DNA from: Portunus trituberculatus
Lineage: Eukaryota; Arthropoda; Malacostraca; Decapoda; Portunidae
Length of the DNA stretch: 64,000 nucleotides
Assembly (NCBI RefSeq): GCF_017591435.1
Contig: NC_059299.1
Location: 1,332,501-1,396,500 of the forward strand
Reading direction: 5' to 3'
Shown: piece by piece, positions 37,006-50,555 of the stretch
Layout of the letters: every line of letters starts with the position of its first letter
Position numbering within the stretch: the first letter of the stretch is position 1
Notes under the pieces: generated by a model
What the model was told of the DNA's origin: nothing
Database searches by the model: none
What the model saw: the letters and a program-made list of their open reading frames with translations, nothing else
Position numbers and translations under genes: made by a program

Positions 37006-39830
37006 TTGGACTTCTCTCCGTCTCTGACCCCAACAAGACTTTGAGCAGCAGTTCAGTAGTTCACTTGTCTGTCTCGCCAAACTGATTATGACTTGCAGTA
37101 TCATGTTTTCCACTTTGAAGTACATGGAAGCTACATATCCGAATGGGATTAAAATTTCAAATTGAATGGAAAGTTCCTAAAATATTAAATTGTGGGTGTA
37201 TTAATTTGTAAGGAAAAAACATTCTGGAAACTAACTTGGAAATTAGTTAAAACTTAGAGCAATTAACAGTTATTATCTGACGATGGATACGCTTATTGGA
37301 CCAAAAAGTTTGCACAATGTGTTTTCAGACAGTGCATTGGAAAATGAAAATTAATTGTTGGAAAACAATGAGTGTTTGTGGACAGTGTACTGTGTAAAGG
37401 GCAGGTGTATGTACTGTACATTGGTGAGTGATGCTTGTTGTGAGCTAAGAGAAAAAGTGTTGATAGTATCAAAGAAAGAATTTAGTTTTCATTAACTTTG
37501 TAATTACTGAGATTCCAAATTTGGTAAATGTAATTAGTTTTGAATAATTTCCTCAGAACAAGACATTTAAAGATGCCTTAATACAGGTGTGATTTATATG
37601 AAAATGAGAAAAAAAAGAGCATTTATGAGACATTAAACAGGAATACATGTTGTGTTAGAAGACTGTGGAAATGATAGATTAATGTCACTGTTGTGTTTTT
37701 GACTGTTTTGTGTAAGCAGCTTGCAACATCCAGATGTTCCTTCAACCACAATGTATATGAACATATTATCAGTCAGCAGTGGTGTGGCCAAGTATGGTGC
37801 AGGGGCCTTGTCTGTTATGCTACACTGCTGCTTTAAAAGGATGCACTGAAGGACATACCAAATAAACATTATCATGACTCACTTCACAAGAGTGATGTAT
37901 GAGTGTTGTGTAAGTTGTGCAAGACACAAATTTTGTGTGGCCTAACCAGCCCTGGGCCCAATGGTGCCCACATGCCGCCTATGGTATTTAGATGAACTGT
38001 ATAGTTGTACATATTGACATGAATTGTAGAATAATTCTTTTTTACTATTCATTTTGGTGGAACTGTACTTAAAGAAGCTGCCACAACCACCATCATGAAG
38101 AGGTGATTCACACACAGCTTGATCTTGAAGCACAGGTGAAGCTGTGTGTATTTCCAAATGTTATTCATGTGTGCACACTGCACTCAGGGTGGCTGTGTGC
38201 AGCATGCTGTTATTTTGTGTGCAGATCTACGCATGAAGTCACCCTGATTTATTTATTATCAGCCATCTTGATCATAATTCATCCATCTCATCCACACTCC
38301 CCCTCATAAGCAATGCTCTTCTTACCAGTTCTTCACAGACAGATGCACATACACCAAATCTTTTACTTCTTAATTGTGTCAGAGGTATTTAGTACTTTCT
38401 TGGTATATATTGTCTAGCTAAACTTTCTTCCCCTTACTGATGCTTGCCCCCTTCCTTGCCTTCTCAGCACAGCCCTCAGGAACCTTCTGTTATCTTGCTG
38501 CAGCACTTACACTAAGGCATCCCATAATCCCTGTGTGTCTGCATTTCTTAGGTGCATTTCTTCATTTGTAAAAATCATGACCCTCTGTCATGAATGTGTT
38601 GCAGATGTATTTCTTCCGATAATGCAGTGGCCACACCATGATTTGAACGTTGTCTGGAGCAGAAAGTGCAATATGAAAATTTTTCATGTTCTGCAGCACT
38701 AATTATTCAGTATTTTCATTACGGCAGGGTCCCAGGATTACTTCACTGCATTGCAATTTTTACACCATGTACAGTATTACATAACAAACCAAGAACATGT
38801 GGTCCACAATACCAAAAAGTTAGAGATTAAAGTACTTCTTCCCTTACCTGGCAGAGTATGACTTGTGGCAAAACAAAAGCAACCAGACACATACCATTAT
38901 AATGAGGTGAAAGGACAGCTGATAGGAAACATAAACTTCTTGTAGCTACTTTTAGGTGCTCCAGATCGTTGCATTCTGTATACTTTTTAAGTGGAATAAT
39001 TCTTGTTCTTTTCAGTATTTTTTTTATTTTTTTTATTATTATTATTAGTAAAATTTATTTTCTTAAGACTGTTTATGTCTGACTGAATGCTGAGTTCACT
39101 TATAGAAGATTTGAAAATAAAAATACAGTAAAAAAAAATAATAATTTCTGCGAGGATATAGATTGCAACTGTTCCAAGTGTGTGAGTGGCCATTGTATTA
39201 CTTCTATGTTATTTATTCTGTTGAAAGATTCTTCATGGCTTAAAGAAATATCATGCAAACAGGGCTTACATATTTTCTTTCTTTTTTTCTTTTATTTATT
39301 TTGTTTTTTCTCTTCGAAATACCTATTATGTCTTGCTTCTCTATCCCAATACTTGATTAAGGTGTCAGATTCTCATAAGGTAAGAAGGCGCTTAATGCGG
39401 ATTAACCTGCCGCTGTTGTCACTTTTTTAGATATTTAAAAAAAAACTATCACAAAGTATTTGGTTTAGAGTTGAACCTTCTCATTTCTGCACTATTTTTT
39501 AGTTTCTCAGCAGAATTCACTATTGTGTGTTTGCTCAAGAAGTTAGCGGAATTCTATTTTAACTCTTTATTAATATTATGTATAATGTGGCAAATATATT
39601 TTTGATGTACAGTTTGAAAATGTGAAAAATGTTTAAATGTAAGTGTACTTGTTAAGTGTTGCATAAAAGAGATATGAAGTGTGTCTGAGGCGTTTGTAAA
39701 TAGGTCTAAAAAACTTTTAGGCTGTGATCCTCAGTTCTCTAGAAGCTTCTTTGGTCAGAAAATTTATTGACAAGTCCAGTGACCAATTTAAATTATTTAA
39801 AAACCCAATAAAGATCACAATGGAATATAC
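37006..39830 (+). other. spen: spen 3' UTR (extent inferred)
   Basis: AT-rich unique sequence after the stop codon, with AATAAA at 37,861-37,866, 39,116-39,121 and 39,807-39,812. Which signal is used cannot be told from sequence. The lack of any other gene or repeat up to 39.8 kb fits a long 3' UTR with alternative ends. Confidence 0.55.
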
Positions 39831-41925
39831 CACCAGTTTTATTGGTAACACAAATGTATTTAATCGTATGGTAAGAATCAAGTGGTGACTTGAGTAATTT
39901 TTTTTTTTTCAGAATACAAAGAAGGTGAGTAAGGTGTTGCCATAACATTGTTGTTTAGTGTTTGCTATCATCATCTTTGAAAGGATTTTTATTATGAAAG
40001 GTGAGTGGTTGTAGCAGCAAGACCATCTGTTTGTCTATGTATCTTTCACCTCAATCAATACTTTATTAACAAGTTATATTTAAAAACAAGCCGATGCTTT
40101 GTGTAAACACTACATCCAAATATTTTCACCTGACTTGAATGTGTGACTAAGTGTATCGCCCACCATTTATGGGATGGCTGACTTGTGAAAAATACTTGTA
40201 GTCATCATTCATAGTGATTACCTTTTCCTTCGTACTGTACATCACCTCCAGTCCAGCTGCAGTGTTGGTCTCTACTGTGTAGTGTTCAGTCAGCATGACC
40301 TTACAGTCAAACCAGGACACGGGATGCAGGATGTACTGTATTGGCATTCTCCACTTGCTTTAGAAGGCAACTAATATCAAAGAGACCTTGTTGCAGCCAC
40401 CCTAAGGACATCAAACCCTAATTGGTCTCCAGGTGAGTTGCTGCTTCTTGAAGCTTTATAAAGACCATCTCTGGAGAGAGAGAGAAAAAAAGCTTTGTTG
40501 GTCTCAAAAGCACTTGTCGTGTTACGAAAAAAAAATCTAGCATGGATTAATCTGCATCTTCATTGAGTTCAGCGTCACTAAGCTCATTGAGAATCTCTCT
40601 TCTTACGAAACGTTCATTTAGAATTTTAGACAGACGTAAAGGCAAGAGCAACCTCTGCATTGTTCTGTTTCTGGTTCTTTTTTTCTCTTCCTGCGAGTGG
40701 CAGGGTTCAGAGGAGCTTTCCAAAATTTGTAGCCTATCGTAGTAGTAGTGACGCGTCTTTCCTCTTGGAACGTCTTCAGATAAGTAGTGGTCAGTGCAGC
40801 GTGGGAGAGCGTGTTATGTGATAAGCTGACGGGCGTTTCTTATTGAGGGATGGTCACCTTACTGGGAGGCTGTTGGGCGCTTCCTATAGGTCGGGCGCCC
40901 TCATCTCGGTCTCCTTCCTGCTCTTCTTTGTAGGCAGGAGTTGCAGGTCTGCGACTCGAAAATATATAGGTGGTGATGCTTCTTCTATATAAAGGGCTTC
41001 CAGTATTCCTCAATCCTCTTTGTTCTGGGTCTGTCTCTGATGGCGGCGCTATTTGCCAGGGTTTGGCGGGTAATGCTTCTTCGGCGTTTGGTGCGATAGC
41101 GTTCTTTTAGAGCTCCAGTTTGCGGGTGACAGGTTAGTCTCCTTGACAGTGTAGTTGTCCTCTTCACAATGTTGTAGGCTTGAGGTCAACACTCCTCAAC
41201 AATGCATTTAGGCTACGTGTGTTTGTAGACGACGCCCCCTACTTACTAAGAGAAGTGTTGGCTTTATTTATTTATTTATTTATTTATCTTTTTATGAAGA
41301 GCTCCGATGTTTATTGAACTCCTGTAGTGTGTGTGTATTCCATCAGGTTTGTGGTCAATAAAATATCATCTATAAACGTGTGTGTGTGTGTGTGAAGAAA
41401 ATCGGTGGGAAAACGCTGCTCCTTGGCGCCTACGTAACAGTTTTTCTGCCTCCTTGGGATTTTCCGCGAAGGGGCGAGGCGGACTTCCCTGCCACACTAT
41501 GGACCCGAATCGGTCGGTCCCTTACCACTAAGCTCCTCCTCCTCTTTTGCGTGCCTTGGTAACGGGGCAGGTGGGAGGGGCGTATCCAGGTCTTTGTCCC
41601 GCCTCCTTCCCTCACCCCTCCCCCATGGCTAAAAATAAAGGGATAAAAACAAACAAAAGAAAAGGATGATAAAAAAACCGTCCTATCAAGAATATATGTA
41701 GATGCCACAAGCTGGAATTGCTGTTTGTTTCTCTTAGTTGTTTCTGTTGTTGGAGCCTTCATGCAACTGGTAACACCACCTTTCCTTTGCGTCGTTGCTG
41801 AGGGCGTGGTACCAGGAAAAAAAGAGAAAAGAAGATCACAGAGTTCCATCAAGAGGTTATAGGCAGCTGGAAGAGGGGAGGGAGTGGCCTTGCATCCTTA
41901 CATCGGCAACCGGCCAAAGGCGGCA
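39831..41925. other. intergenic region between spen and the crustin cluster
   Basis: Apart from the possible minus-strand exon near 40.2 kb, I see no gene. A (TTTA)n lies at about 41,263-41,285 and a short (GT)n at about 41,379-41,394. Minus-strand positions 41,540-41,495 look faintly tRNA-like (AGCTTAGTGGTAAG then GATTCGGGTCC) but lack a proper anticodon arm. Confidence 0.6.
40147..40372 (-). CDS. possible terminal exon, unknown protein
   Basis: A minus-strand frame of about 69 codons ends in TAG at 40,149-40,147. It has mixed, protein-like composition unlike the repeat frames around it (for example FDCKVMLTEHYTVETNTAAG and DYKYFSQVSHPINGG). An acceptor-like TCTAAAG precedes it at about 40,373. 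A minus-strand AATAAA lies at 40,067-40,062, some 80 bp past the stop. A tail-to-tail gene with spen would fit. I recognise no family; it may also be a decayed fragment, or a chance frame. A GTAATC donor-like site inside it offers another exon end. Confidence 0.25.
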
Positions 41926-41932
41926 GCAGCCC

Positions 41933-41940
41933 TATAAAAG
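41933..41940 (+). promoter_or_regulatory. TATA box of crustin 1
   Basis: TATAAAAG lies about 30 bp before the presumed transcription start near 41,965. The likely non-coding first exon runs from there to 41,996, where GTGAGC opens an intron that ends at CAG 42,278-42,280. Confidence 0.75.
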
Positions 41941-42223
41941 CCCACGCTGGCTCTGCTGCCCACCAAGTCTGGCTTCTGACTCCGTTGCTGTTGAAGGTGA
42001 GCATCTCAAAGCGCCTGAGTTTTGAACCATCTTAAATCATATTAAAAATCCACAGACGTAATTAATCTGGAACTTACGAATTTGTTTTCCAGTGATTATT
42101 CTTTGATGAGTCTTTGATAAATCATCAGTTGAATCATGAAATAACTCAGTGAAGTAACTTCCAGTAGAGTCAATTAATAGTGGAGATAAGATGTAGTATT
42201 TGAGAATGTGGTTCCCTGACGTA

Positions 42224-42255
<32 letters not shown>

Positions 42256-42280
42256 TGATTCTATGTATCGGTACTTGCAG

Positions 42281-42676
42281 ATGACGTCACTGCGGATAGC
42301 GTTCCTGGTGTTGGTGGGATGCGTGGTGCCAGCTTACATGCAGTTTGGATCTAATTGTGTTCACTGGTGCCGGACACCTGAAAATCAAGTGTACTGTTGC
42401 AAGGATACACATGACACCCCGGCCTCTCCCATCCAAGTGGTTAATCATGGACGCTGCCCTCCTGTTCGTCCTGTATGTCCACCTGTCAGATCCTTCAGTC
42501 CGCCCCAGAGTTGCTCCAGCGACAGCGACTGCTACGGCCAGAAGTGCTGCTATGACAGATGTCTTGAGGAACACGTGTGCAAACCTCAGCATTATGGACA
42601 TGGTGGGCACGGCGGACACGGCGGTCACGGTGGGCACGGAGGCTTTGGTGGGTTCGGCGGCGGATTTGGTCGCTAA
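42281..42676 (+). CDS. crustin (carcinin-like, type I) with C-terminal His/Gly tail
   Basis: Crustins are secreted WAP-domain antimicrobial peptides of crustacean haemocytes, mostly active against Gram-positive bacteria (family knowledge). The 131-residue protein starts at the ATG directly after the CAG acceptor. A hydrophobic signal peptide covers about residues 1-20. A Cys-rich segment with C-x3-C-x8-CC follows, then a WAP/four-disulphide-core with eight Cys including the KCC..RC and VCKP motifs, 12 Cys in all. This is the type I layout. Unusually, a tail of about 28 residues made of GHG repeats then GGFGGFGGG follows the WAP domain. Poly(A) signal AATAAA at 42,844-42,849. The upstream ATG at 42,200 runs through a GT repeat in the intron and is not the start. 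Confidence 0.9.
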   Translation: MTSLRIAFLVLVGCVVPAYMQFGSNCVHWCRTPENQVYCCKDTHDTPASPIQVVNHGRCPPVRPVCPPVRSFSPPQSCSSDSDCYGQKCCYDRCLEEHVCKPQHYGHGGHGGHGGHGGHGGFGGFGGGFGR

Positions 42677-43010
42677 GAACCGGGATGAATTTTTCACTTT
42701 TCACTTGTTCTATTATTTCTTGATCAAACCTCCATGTTGGTAATAGAGACCAAGCCAGGACATCGATTAATGATTTAGTAGATTTATTTTACATTTTCTC
42801 GTGATTGTTTTTATATGTGTTTGATATAAAAAATTCTTTTAATAATAAATACCTTTAAAAAGCTTTATGAATATTTTCATCATTCCTTGTTTGACGAAAC
42901 CTTGAGCGAACCGTTCACTCCCCGACCCTCAACGGCTGCACGTCTAGGTGAAGCAGTTCAGTGCTTCTTCTGTTGTGTTGTTGTTGCTGTTGTTTTTGTT
43001 GTTGTTGTTG

Positions 43011-43047
<37 letters not shown>

Positions 43048-43100
43048 CGTTGTTGTTGCAGTAATGGTGGTGGAGTTTCTTTGTGGCGTCACAATAGACA
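42677..43100. other. 3' UTR and TGT/CTG trinucleotide repeats
   Basis: AT-rich 3' UTR of the crustin gene to about 42,870, then unique sequence and a mixed TTG/CTG tract at about 42,970-43,055. No gene is seen. Confidence 0.75.
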
Positions 43101-43103
43101 AGT

Positions 43104-43338
43104 GGGGCCGCCGTGGTACAGTGGAACCATGCGTGCTTTGGTGTCCGAGGGGTCTCCAAGCGCACGGGTTCGAATCCTGTTCACGGTCCGAGTGTAGGTT
43201 GGGCTTCCTCACTCGGGACAACGGTTTCCTAGCGGGTGGGCTTTGAGATAGGAGGCACCCCAAAAGGTATCTCCTTTAGCCCATAAATTCCCGTGAAAAG
43301 CCCACATGGTATAAATAAAAAAAAAAGAAAAAAAGTGC
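43104..43338 (+). mobile_element. tRNA-derived SINE
   Basis: The head matches RNA polymerase III type 2 promoter boxes: an A box like CGTGGTACAGTGG at about 43,112 and a B box GGTTCGAATCC at about 43,168. A ~150-bp non-tRNA body follows, ending in an A-rich tail with TAAATAAAAAAAAAAG at about 43,311-43,335. Length, promoter boxes and tail are those of a SINE. The tRNA of origin was not determined. Confidence 0.75.
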
Positions 43339-43654
43339 AGGGTCGGGTTGCCACTGCCATGTTTACGAAGTCAAGAAAGGCCAAACAAGTGTCTTGACAA
43401 TATGTTAGTAGTTGGAAACAGACATAATTCTGCAGTGAGGTGCTGTTACACAATCAAAATCTGTCTGTATAATAAATAGGTCATGAAAAGAAAGAAATCA
43501 AAACAGAATTATATCGTTTAATCACTTTAATGCCTAATGAAAATGTACAAATAAATATTTGTAGAGGCAGAGGTAGAGGCAAACTGCCTCACTCTCTGAA
43601 GAGCAAAGAGAATCTCAGTAAGGAGAGGAGTGGGGCGTTGGTAAGCAGGTTCAC

Positions 43655-44383
43655 TCAGCCGAACTGTATCGGGGGTTTGCACACGTGTTCCTGCAGGCAA
43701 GTGTCGAAGCAACACTTGTCGTAGCCGCCGCAGCCGCCATCATTAGAGCAGGTTGCAGGAGGCTGGAAGCTGCGAGTGTTGGGGCAGACGGGGCGCACCG
43801 CGGGACACACTCCGGGCTTCACCACGCCAGCGAAGCTCGGGGCCTGGTTGCTGTCCTCGCAGCAGTAGGCCTGGCCCTTGGGCGTCTTGCACCAGTAGCG
43901 GCATGTGCTGGGCGGGGCCACGGGTGATGGGAACCCAATGCCTCCCAGTCCATGTCCATGCCCATGACCTAACCCATGGCCTCCAAAACCATGTCCTCCT
44001 GGTCCATGTCCCAACCCATGGCCTCCAAAACCATGTCCTGGTCCATGACCTAACCCATGGCCTCCAAAACCATGTCCTCCTGGTCCATGTCCTCCCAGAA
44101 TGGGCCCATGCCCTCCAACTCCTCCTAAACCGAATGAACTGCTGATTCCCACACCACCAAGTCCAAGGTGAGAGCTGATTCCTGCCCCTTGGTGTGCGCC
44201 GACTCCTCCATGGTGGCCGCCTAATCCCACTCCGTGTTGTACGCTCAGTCCAGAACTGACTCCGTGGGATCCCCCGAGGCCGAGAAACCTCGCATTGGCT
44301 TTGCTTCCATCAGACGTCTTATCCTTCTTTTCCGCCGCTGCGAGCACCACGCCTGCCATCAGCAGTAGCACCGTCGCCTTCAT
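43655..44383 (-). CDS. crustin, type II (Gly/His-rich + Cys-rich + WAP)
   Basis: This is a secreted antimicrobial protein of 242 residues. The start is the ATG at 44,383, three bases after the acceptor ACAG. An in-frame ATG at 44,437 lies upstream of that acceptor and is intronic. The signal peptide is MKATVLLLMAGVVLAAA. A long Gly/His region of imperfect GHGFGGHGLGHGPG repeats follows. Then come the Cys-rich segment C-x3-C-x8-CC and a WAP core with eight Cys, 12 Cys in total, the type II crustin pattern of decapods. The Gly region is encoded by a ~50-bp minisatellite at about 43,945-44,100. The TGA is at 43,657-43,655; a minus-strand ATTAAA lies about 125 bp further on. Confidence 0.92.
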   Translation of the reverse strand: MKATVLLLMAGVVLAAAEKKDKTSDGSKANARFLGLGGSHGVSSGLSVQHGVGLGGHHGGVGAHQGAGISSHLGLGGVGISSSFGLGGVGGHGPILGGHGPGGHGFGGHGLGHGPGHGFGGHGLGHGPGGHGFGGHGLGHGHGHGLGGIGFPSPVAPPSTCRYWCKTPKGQAYCCEDSNQAPSFAGVVKPGVCPAVRPVCPNTRSFQPPATCSNDGGCGGYDKCCFDTCLQEHVCKPPIQFG

Positions 44384-44469
44384 CTCCTGTAGGGAAGAGG
44401 AATCCTTAGTAGAAAAATCCGTGAGGCGGAATGACATGGCGACGGTATACTGACTGTCTCATCTCTCAC

Positions 44470-44522
44470 CGAGCTGCTGACACCAACACACTTACGCATT
44501 TTTGAACAACTCTTTCTTTATA
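44470..44522 (-). promoter_or_regulatory. promoter and short first exon of crustin 2
   Basis: On the minus strand TATAAAG lies at 44,522-44,516. An arthropod-like TCAGC initiator is at about 44,480, and a donor CG|GTGAGA at 44,470/44,469. A very short non-coding exon therefore seems to be joined to the coding exon at 44,386, over an intron of about 83 bp. Confidence 0.6.
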
Positions 44523-45015
44523 GCAAAGATAAAACTACATTGACTGAAAGGCTTGGACTTCCCCAACATTCCCTCAGCGGTCATTGGTGTTCGTCCACAA
44601 CACATCCCATAACCCTCCTAATAAGCCAGGGAAGCCACACCTGTCCAGGAGTTAATGTGACTCATGCTGCAGGTGTCTTGAGGGGCTGTGAGTCGTGTCT
44701 CAGTCAGAAGTCATACATTCGAGGCGAGTCGAGTCGTACATGAGTCACAGCCGCGTCTCAGTCAGAAGTCGTACAATTGAGGTGAATCATGGGTCGTGGA
44801 GGAAGTGCGAGGTGGTTCCGCGGCAAGTCGTGCGTGGCGTCATGGCAGTGGTGGCTGCGTGGCGCTGAATTTCGTACCTTTCGCTGCTCAGGTGTGGTAG
44901 GGGAGAGAACACAGGTGAGATGCGGTGGTTTGGGAGGGCCGCGACCCTTTATAGATGCTGAGCTTCAAACTGACCTTCACCAGCTTCCTCCTTCCGACAT
45001 TCTCACTTTCTCTCC

Positions 45016-45050
<35 letters not shown>

Positions 45051-45916
45051 CTTCCGTCCCTCCCTCCCTTGCTTTGTACCCTTTTCATTGTTAATAATCA
45101 CATTAGGATCTGCTCCCACCGCCGCGCTGTCTCCCGTAACCTTCCCAAAAAACAGGACGTCCTTTGCTTCACCCAATGTGGTTTTGCCTCATGAGAGCAT
45201 TTGATCCGCACACGCAAGGCTCTCACGCTCTATTTATTCCGTGGCTCTAATGTGCTTCATTGTGCGTCAACTGTAACCATTATCTTTTTTATTATCTATT
45301 TTTAGCTTCTGTTAATCATATGGCATGGTGAATTACAGATGGAGCCGAAGGAAAGTTGTAGAAAAGGAAAACAAAATAGTGAAAGGAAGAAATGGGACAG
45401 AAGCCATGGCAGAAGAAACTAATAGACTCCTCAAATACGGTTGTAATTATTGAATGGATCAGAAACGTTAAGCGGAAACTTTACCACCATTACTTCACAC
45501 ACCATGAAAAAATAAGACAGTGAAAAGAAGAAATGGGACAGAGCCATGAAAGAAAGGAAGGATTCAGATCGCAGTGATAGGTGGAGGGGAGGAGGAGGGG
45601 ATGGAGGGAAAGGAAGGAGCAGGGAAGGTGAGTCAGGTTGGGGTGAGGGAGTGGGTGAGTGGGTGAGGGAATGACGGTGGATTTCGGGGGACAAAACTCA
45701 CACAGTCAGAGTTGTAGTCCTTGACAGGAGACCGGCGACATCTCAAGCAGGAGACGCCGCTTGACACTCAGCAGGCATCTCTTGTTACTCGCCCTGCCTT
45801 CCCTTCCCACCCTCCACCTGCTTGCCTCTCCGCCTGGGAAGCCCGCACGTCTTAGACTTAAAGGGAAACTGCTATCACTGCTGCTACTACTACTACTACT
45901 ACTGCTGCTGCTACTG

Positions 45917-46012
<96 letters not shown>

Positions 46013-46014
46013 AA

Positions 46015-46045
<31 letters not shown>

Positions 46046-46130
46046 TACTCCAATTTGAACATAGGAGAAAGAAATACGATGACTGAGCTGAGCGGTGAGT
46101 GAGTGATTCAGGTCAGCCACCAGACAGTGA
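44523..46130. other. intergenic, upstream of crustin 2, with repeats
   Basis: No gene is seen. It contains a ~30-bp direct repeat (GTCTCAGTCAGAAGTC-) at about 44,695 and 44,754, two TGACTCA/TGAGTCA motifs near 44,660 and 44,740, a (CT)n tract near 45,025-45,050, and a compound CTA/CTG/ACA tract at about 45,871-46,044. Confidence 0.65.
45871..46044. repeat. compound (ACT)n/(ACA)n trinucleotide repeat
   Basis: About 170 bp: ACT/GCT units, a block of ~10 ACA units, then ACT units again. It translates to false poly-Leu, poly-Tyr and poly-Ser. Confidence 0.95.
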
Positions 46131-46420
46131 AGACTTCCTCAGAGAGAGTGGTGTAAAGTAAATATGCATTACGCACGTCGCTTCATTGAAAGGCCTCTTG
46201 GCGATCCTCGGGGGAACTGCGCAGACTGACAAGAGCAGAACAGTGATAACAATACTAAAATTCATCACCAGTAACATCAAGGTTTAGAAATGAAGCTCTC
46301 CAAAGTACCAGGACAAAAACTGAAGCATTTAGGAGAGAGAGAGGCGATGGAGGAAGAGGGGGTAGTGATAGTGGAGAAAGGAGAGGAGGAAGTGAAATTC
46401 TGTTTATCTGTATAGGGACC

Positions 46421-46468
<48 letters not shown>

Positions 46469-46586
46469 GTGGCTTCGCGTACGTACACAGCATACCCAAG
46501 CAGCGAGGTGCGTGCTGTGCTGCGGCGCTGGGGCGGGGCTGGGAGGGATGGGGAAGAGAGAGGGAGCCAGTGTTCAGTCGGTCAGC

Positions 46587-47525
<939 letters not shown>

Positions 47526-47740
47526 CCGTATTCTGAAACGCTTTGCCCTCTCACCATCACTGCTTTCCAAATGCTCCAGTTAAGATACTCGTGTTTCTAA
47601 GATTATTTCTATTGTTCTGGTGATGGATTGGCATGATTTCTAGTGTTAAAGGGAGAAACTGTCCTGAAAACCCGGGTAGTTGTCTCTGTGGCCTTGAAAA
47701 ATTGTCGTAGTAAGAGGGGAAGGCGTTTCTGGATACAGGC
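47526..47740. repeat. MITE family B, single-unit copy
   Basis: It begins CCGTATTCTGAAACGCTTTG and ends with GGAAGGCGTTTCTGGATACA, the inverted terminal match. The interior has GTTCTGGTGATGGATTGGC and GTCTCTGTGGCCTTGAAAA. Confidence 0.8.
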
Positions 47741-49220
<1,480 letters not shown>

Positions 49221-49722
49221 GAAAGAAATAGTATGAATGGACGCGCGTAAAAAGAGGGATTAGATCATTAGAAGGTTAATTAAATCTTTTCAGTGTTGTA
49301 TTATCGTCATTTTTTCGCCACTCACATCTGCACTGATCCCTTGAATAGTGTTGTGACGCAGCAGAGACCAGATAGAAATAACAATCTTTTTTAATGTGCT
49401 TCTATTCAAAGGATTTCTACTTAACCCCTTCAGTACCATGACGCGTTTTCATATTCATTCTGCTTACTGTTTGGTGATTTTGTACAGCTTCAAAAATTCA
49501 AGTAAGGAGATTAAGATAGTGAAGACTGTGACCATTATTCTTCTGACCTCCATAGACTCTTCCTAATGTCAATAAAATGGCCTAATCGTACAAAAAATTC
49601 AAGGTAAAAATGTGATCCAGTACTTTAAAATTGATAAAAGATGATAATACAACACTGAAAAGATAAAGTTAACCTTCTAATCTGTCTTTTTTCTGTGTGT
49701 CCATTTTACTACACTATTTTCC
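49221..49722. repeat. inverted-repeat (foldback) element with nested MITE
   Basis: The ~95-bp left arm (49,221-49,316) matches the reverse complement of 49,630-49,722. The shared core is TCTTTTCAGTGTTGTATTAT with ATTAGAAGGTTAA just outside it. The loop contains a family A MITE at 49,421-49,628, so the foldback arms are older or co-inserted. Short TTAGG units sit just outside the left arm. Confidence 0.75.
49421..49628 (+). mobile_element. MITE family A, copy 1
   Basis: Non-autonomous element of about 208 bp. It begins TTAACCCCTTCAGTACCATG and ends ATGTGATCCAGTACTTTAAA, an imperfect inverted terminus. The conserved interior reads CTTCTGACCTCCATAGAC then CTAATGTCAATAAAAT. No protein is encoded. 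Confidence 0.82.
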
Positions 49723-50555
49723 TTATAGTGTTCTTAATGTTGGTACAGGCTGACCAGAGTAATGAAGAAGTTGGTATAATTGTTTGGTGAATGTTTAAAG
49801 GACAGCAAAAGGAAAAATTCATTACTTTATTGATCTATTCATTTATTTATCTGTCTATTCTTTATTTACTGCGATGATGATCTGCTCAACAAAATCGTGT
49901 AGCGCAGGAAGTGGTTAGTGCCGAGTGTGTGGTGGTGCCTGAGGTGTGGTGGTGTGGTGCCTGAGGTGTGGTGGTGTGGTGCCTTCCATGAATAACCTCG
50001 TAAGGGTCAATTTTCCCTCTGTTTGTTCTTGTCAGTATTTTTTGTATTATTTTTTCCTCAAATTCTTCCTATTTACATGAACACACGTCATGTCTATTTT
50101 CTTTACAAGGAAAGGATATTTGCCAAGGTCTTAAGCAAACTGTCAATGGAGAAAGGAGATTACTAACTAACAAGGGAGTGTGGGAAGATCATTGATTTAG
50201 TAAAGTAACAAGGTTATCCGATGCATCCAGTGTGGCTCCCGAGATCATAACTAAGCCTGGTGTTCATCTTCCCGCAGAGTGGTGAAGGCGAAGCTGGCTG
50301 GGCTGTGTTCCTGTCAGCACGGGCAGAGCATAGCAGCCAGGCAGCGGCGGCAGGAGAGACACAGGTACCGCGGGACTGAGCCACACCACACCACATGCGA
50401 ATCATTTATTGTGGACGACTGTTGAAAGACCGTCACAAACAGGTACTTTGTAGGCACAAACAGACTTGCATATGTATTTCATTAATTTATTAAAAAAAGA
50501 AAATGTTGTAACTAACAAATACTTTGTACGTGAATATACAAATATAAACTTAAAC
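49723..50555. other. gene-free stretch between repeats and crustin 3
   Basis: A 23-bp minisatellite (GTGGTGTGGTGCCTGAGGT) of about 2.5 units lies at 49,928-49,983. Plus-strand 50,274-50,369 has exon-like borders (CCCGCAG and CAGGTACC) but no recognisable product. 50,400-50,555 is the 3' UTR side of the minus-strand crustin. Confidence 0.55.

Noticed and set aside
40985..41167. 60-codon Arg-rich minus-strand frame
   Set aside because: Looks faintly histone-like in composition but has no histone motif, and flanking frames close at once.
41495..41545. Minus-strand tRNA-like AGCTTAGTGGTAAG and GATTCGGGTCC
   Set aside because: Spacing between the boxes is too short for a tRNA and there is no A-tail in the expected place.
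50274..50369. Exon-like segment with acceptor CCCGCAG and donor CAGGTACC on the plus strand
   Set aside because: Open in more than one frame with no recognisable product and no neighbouring exon.
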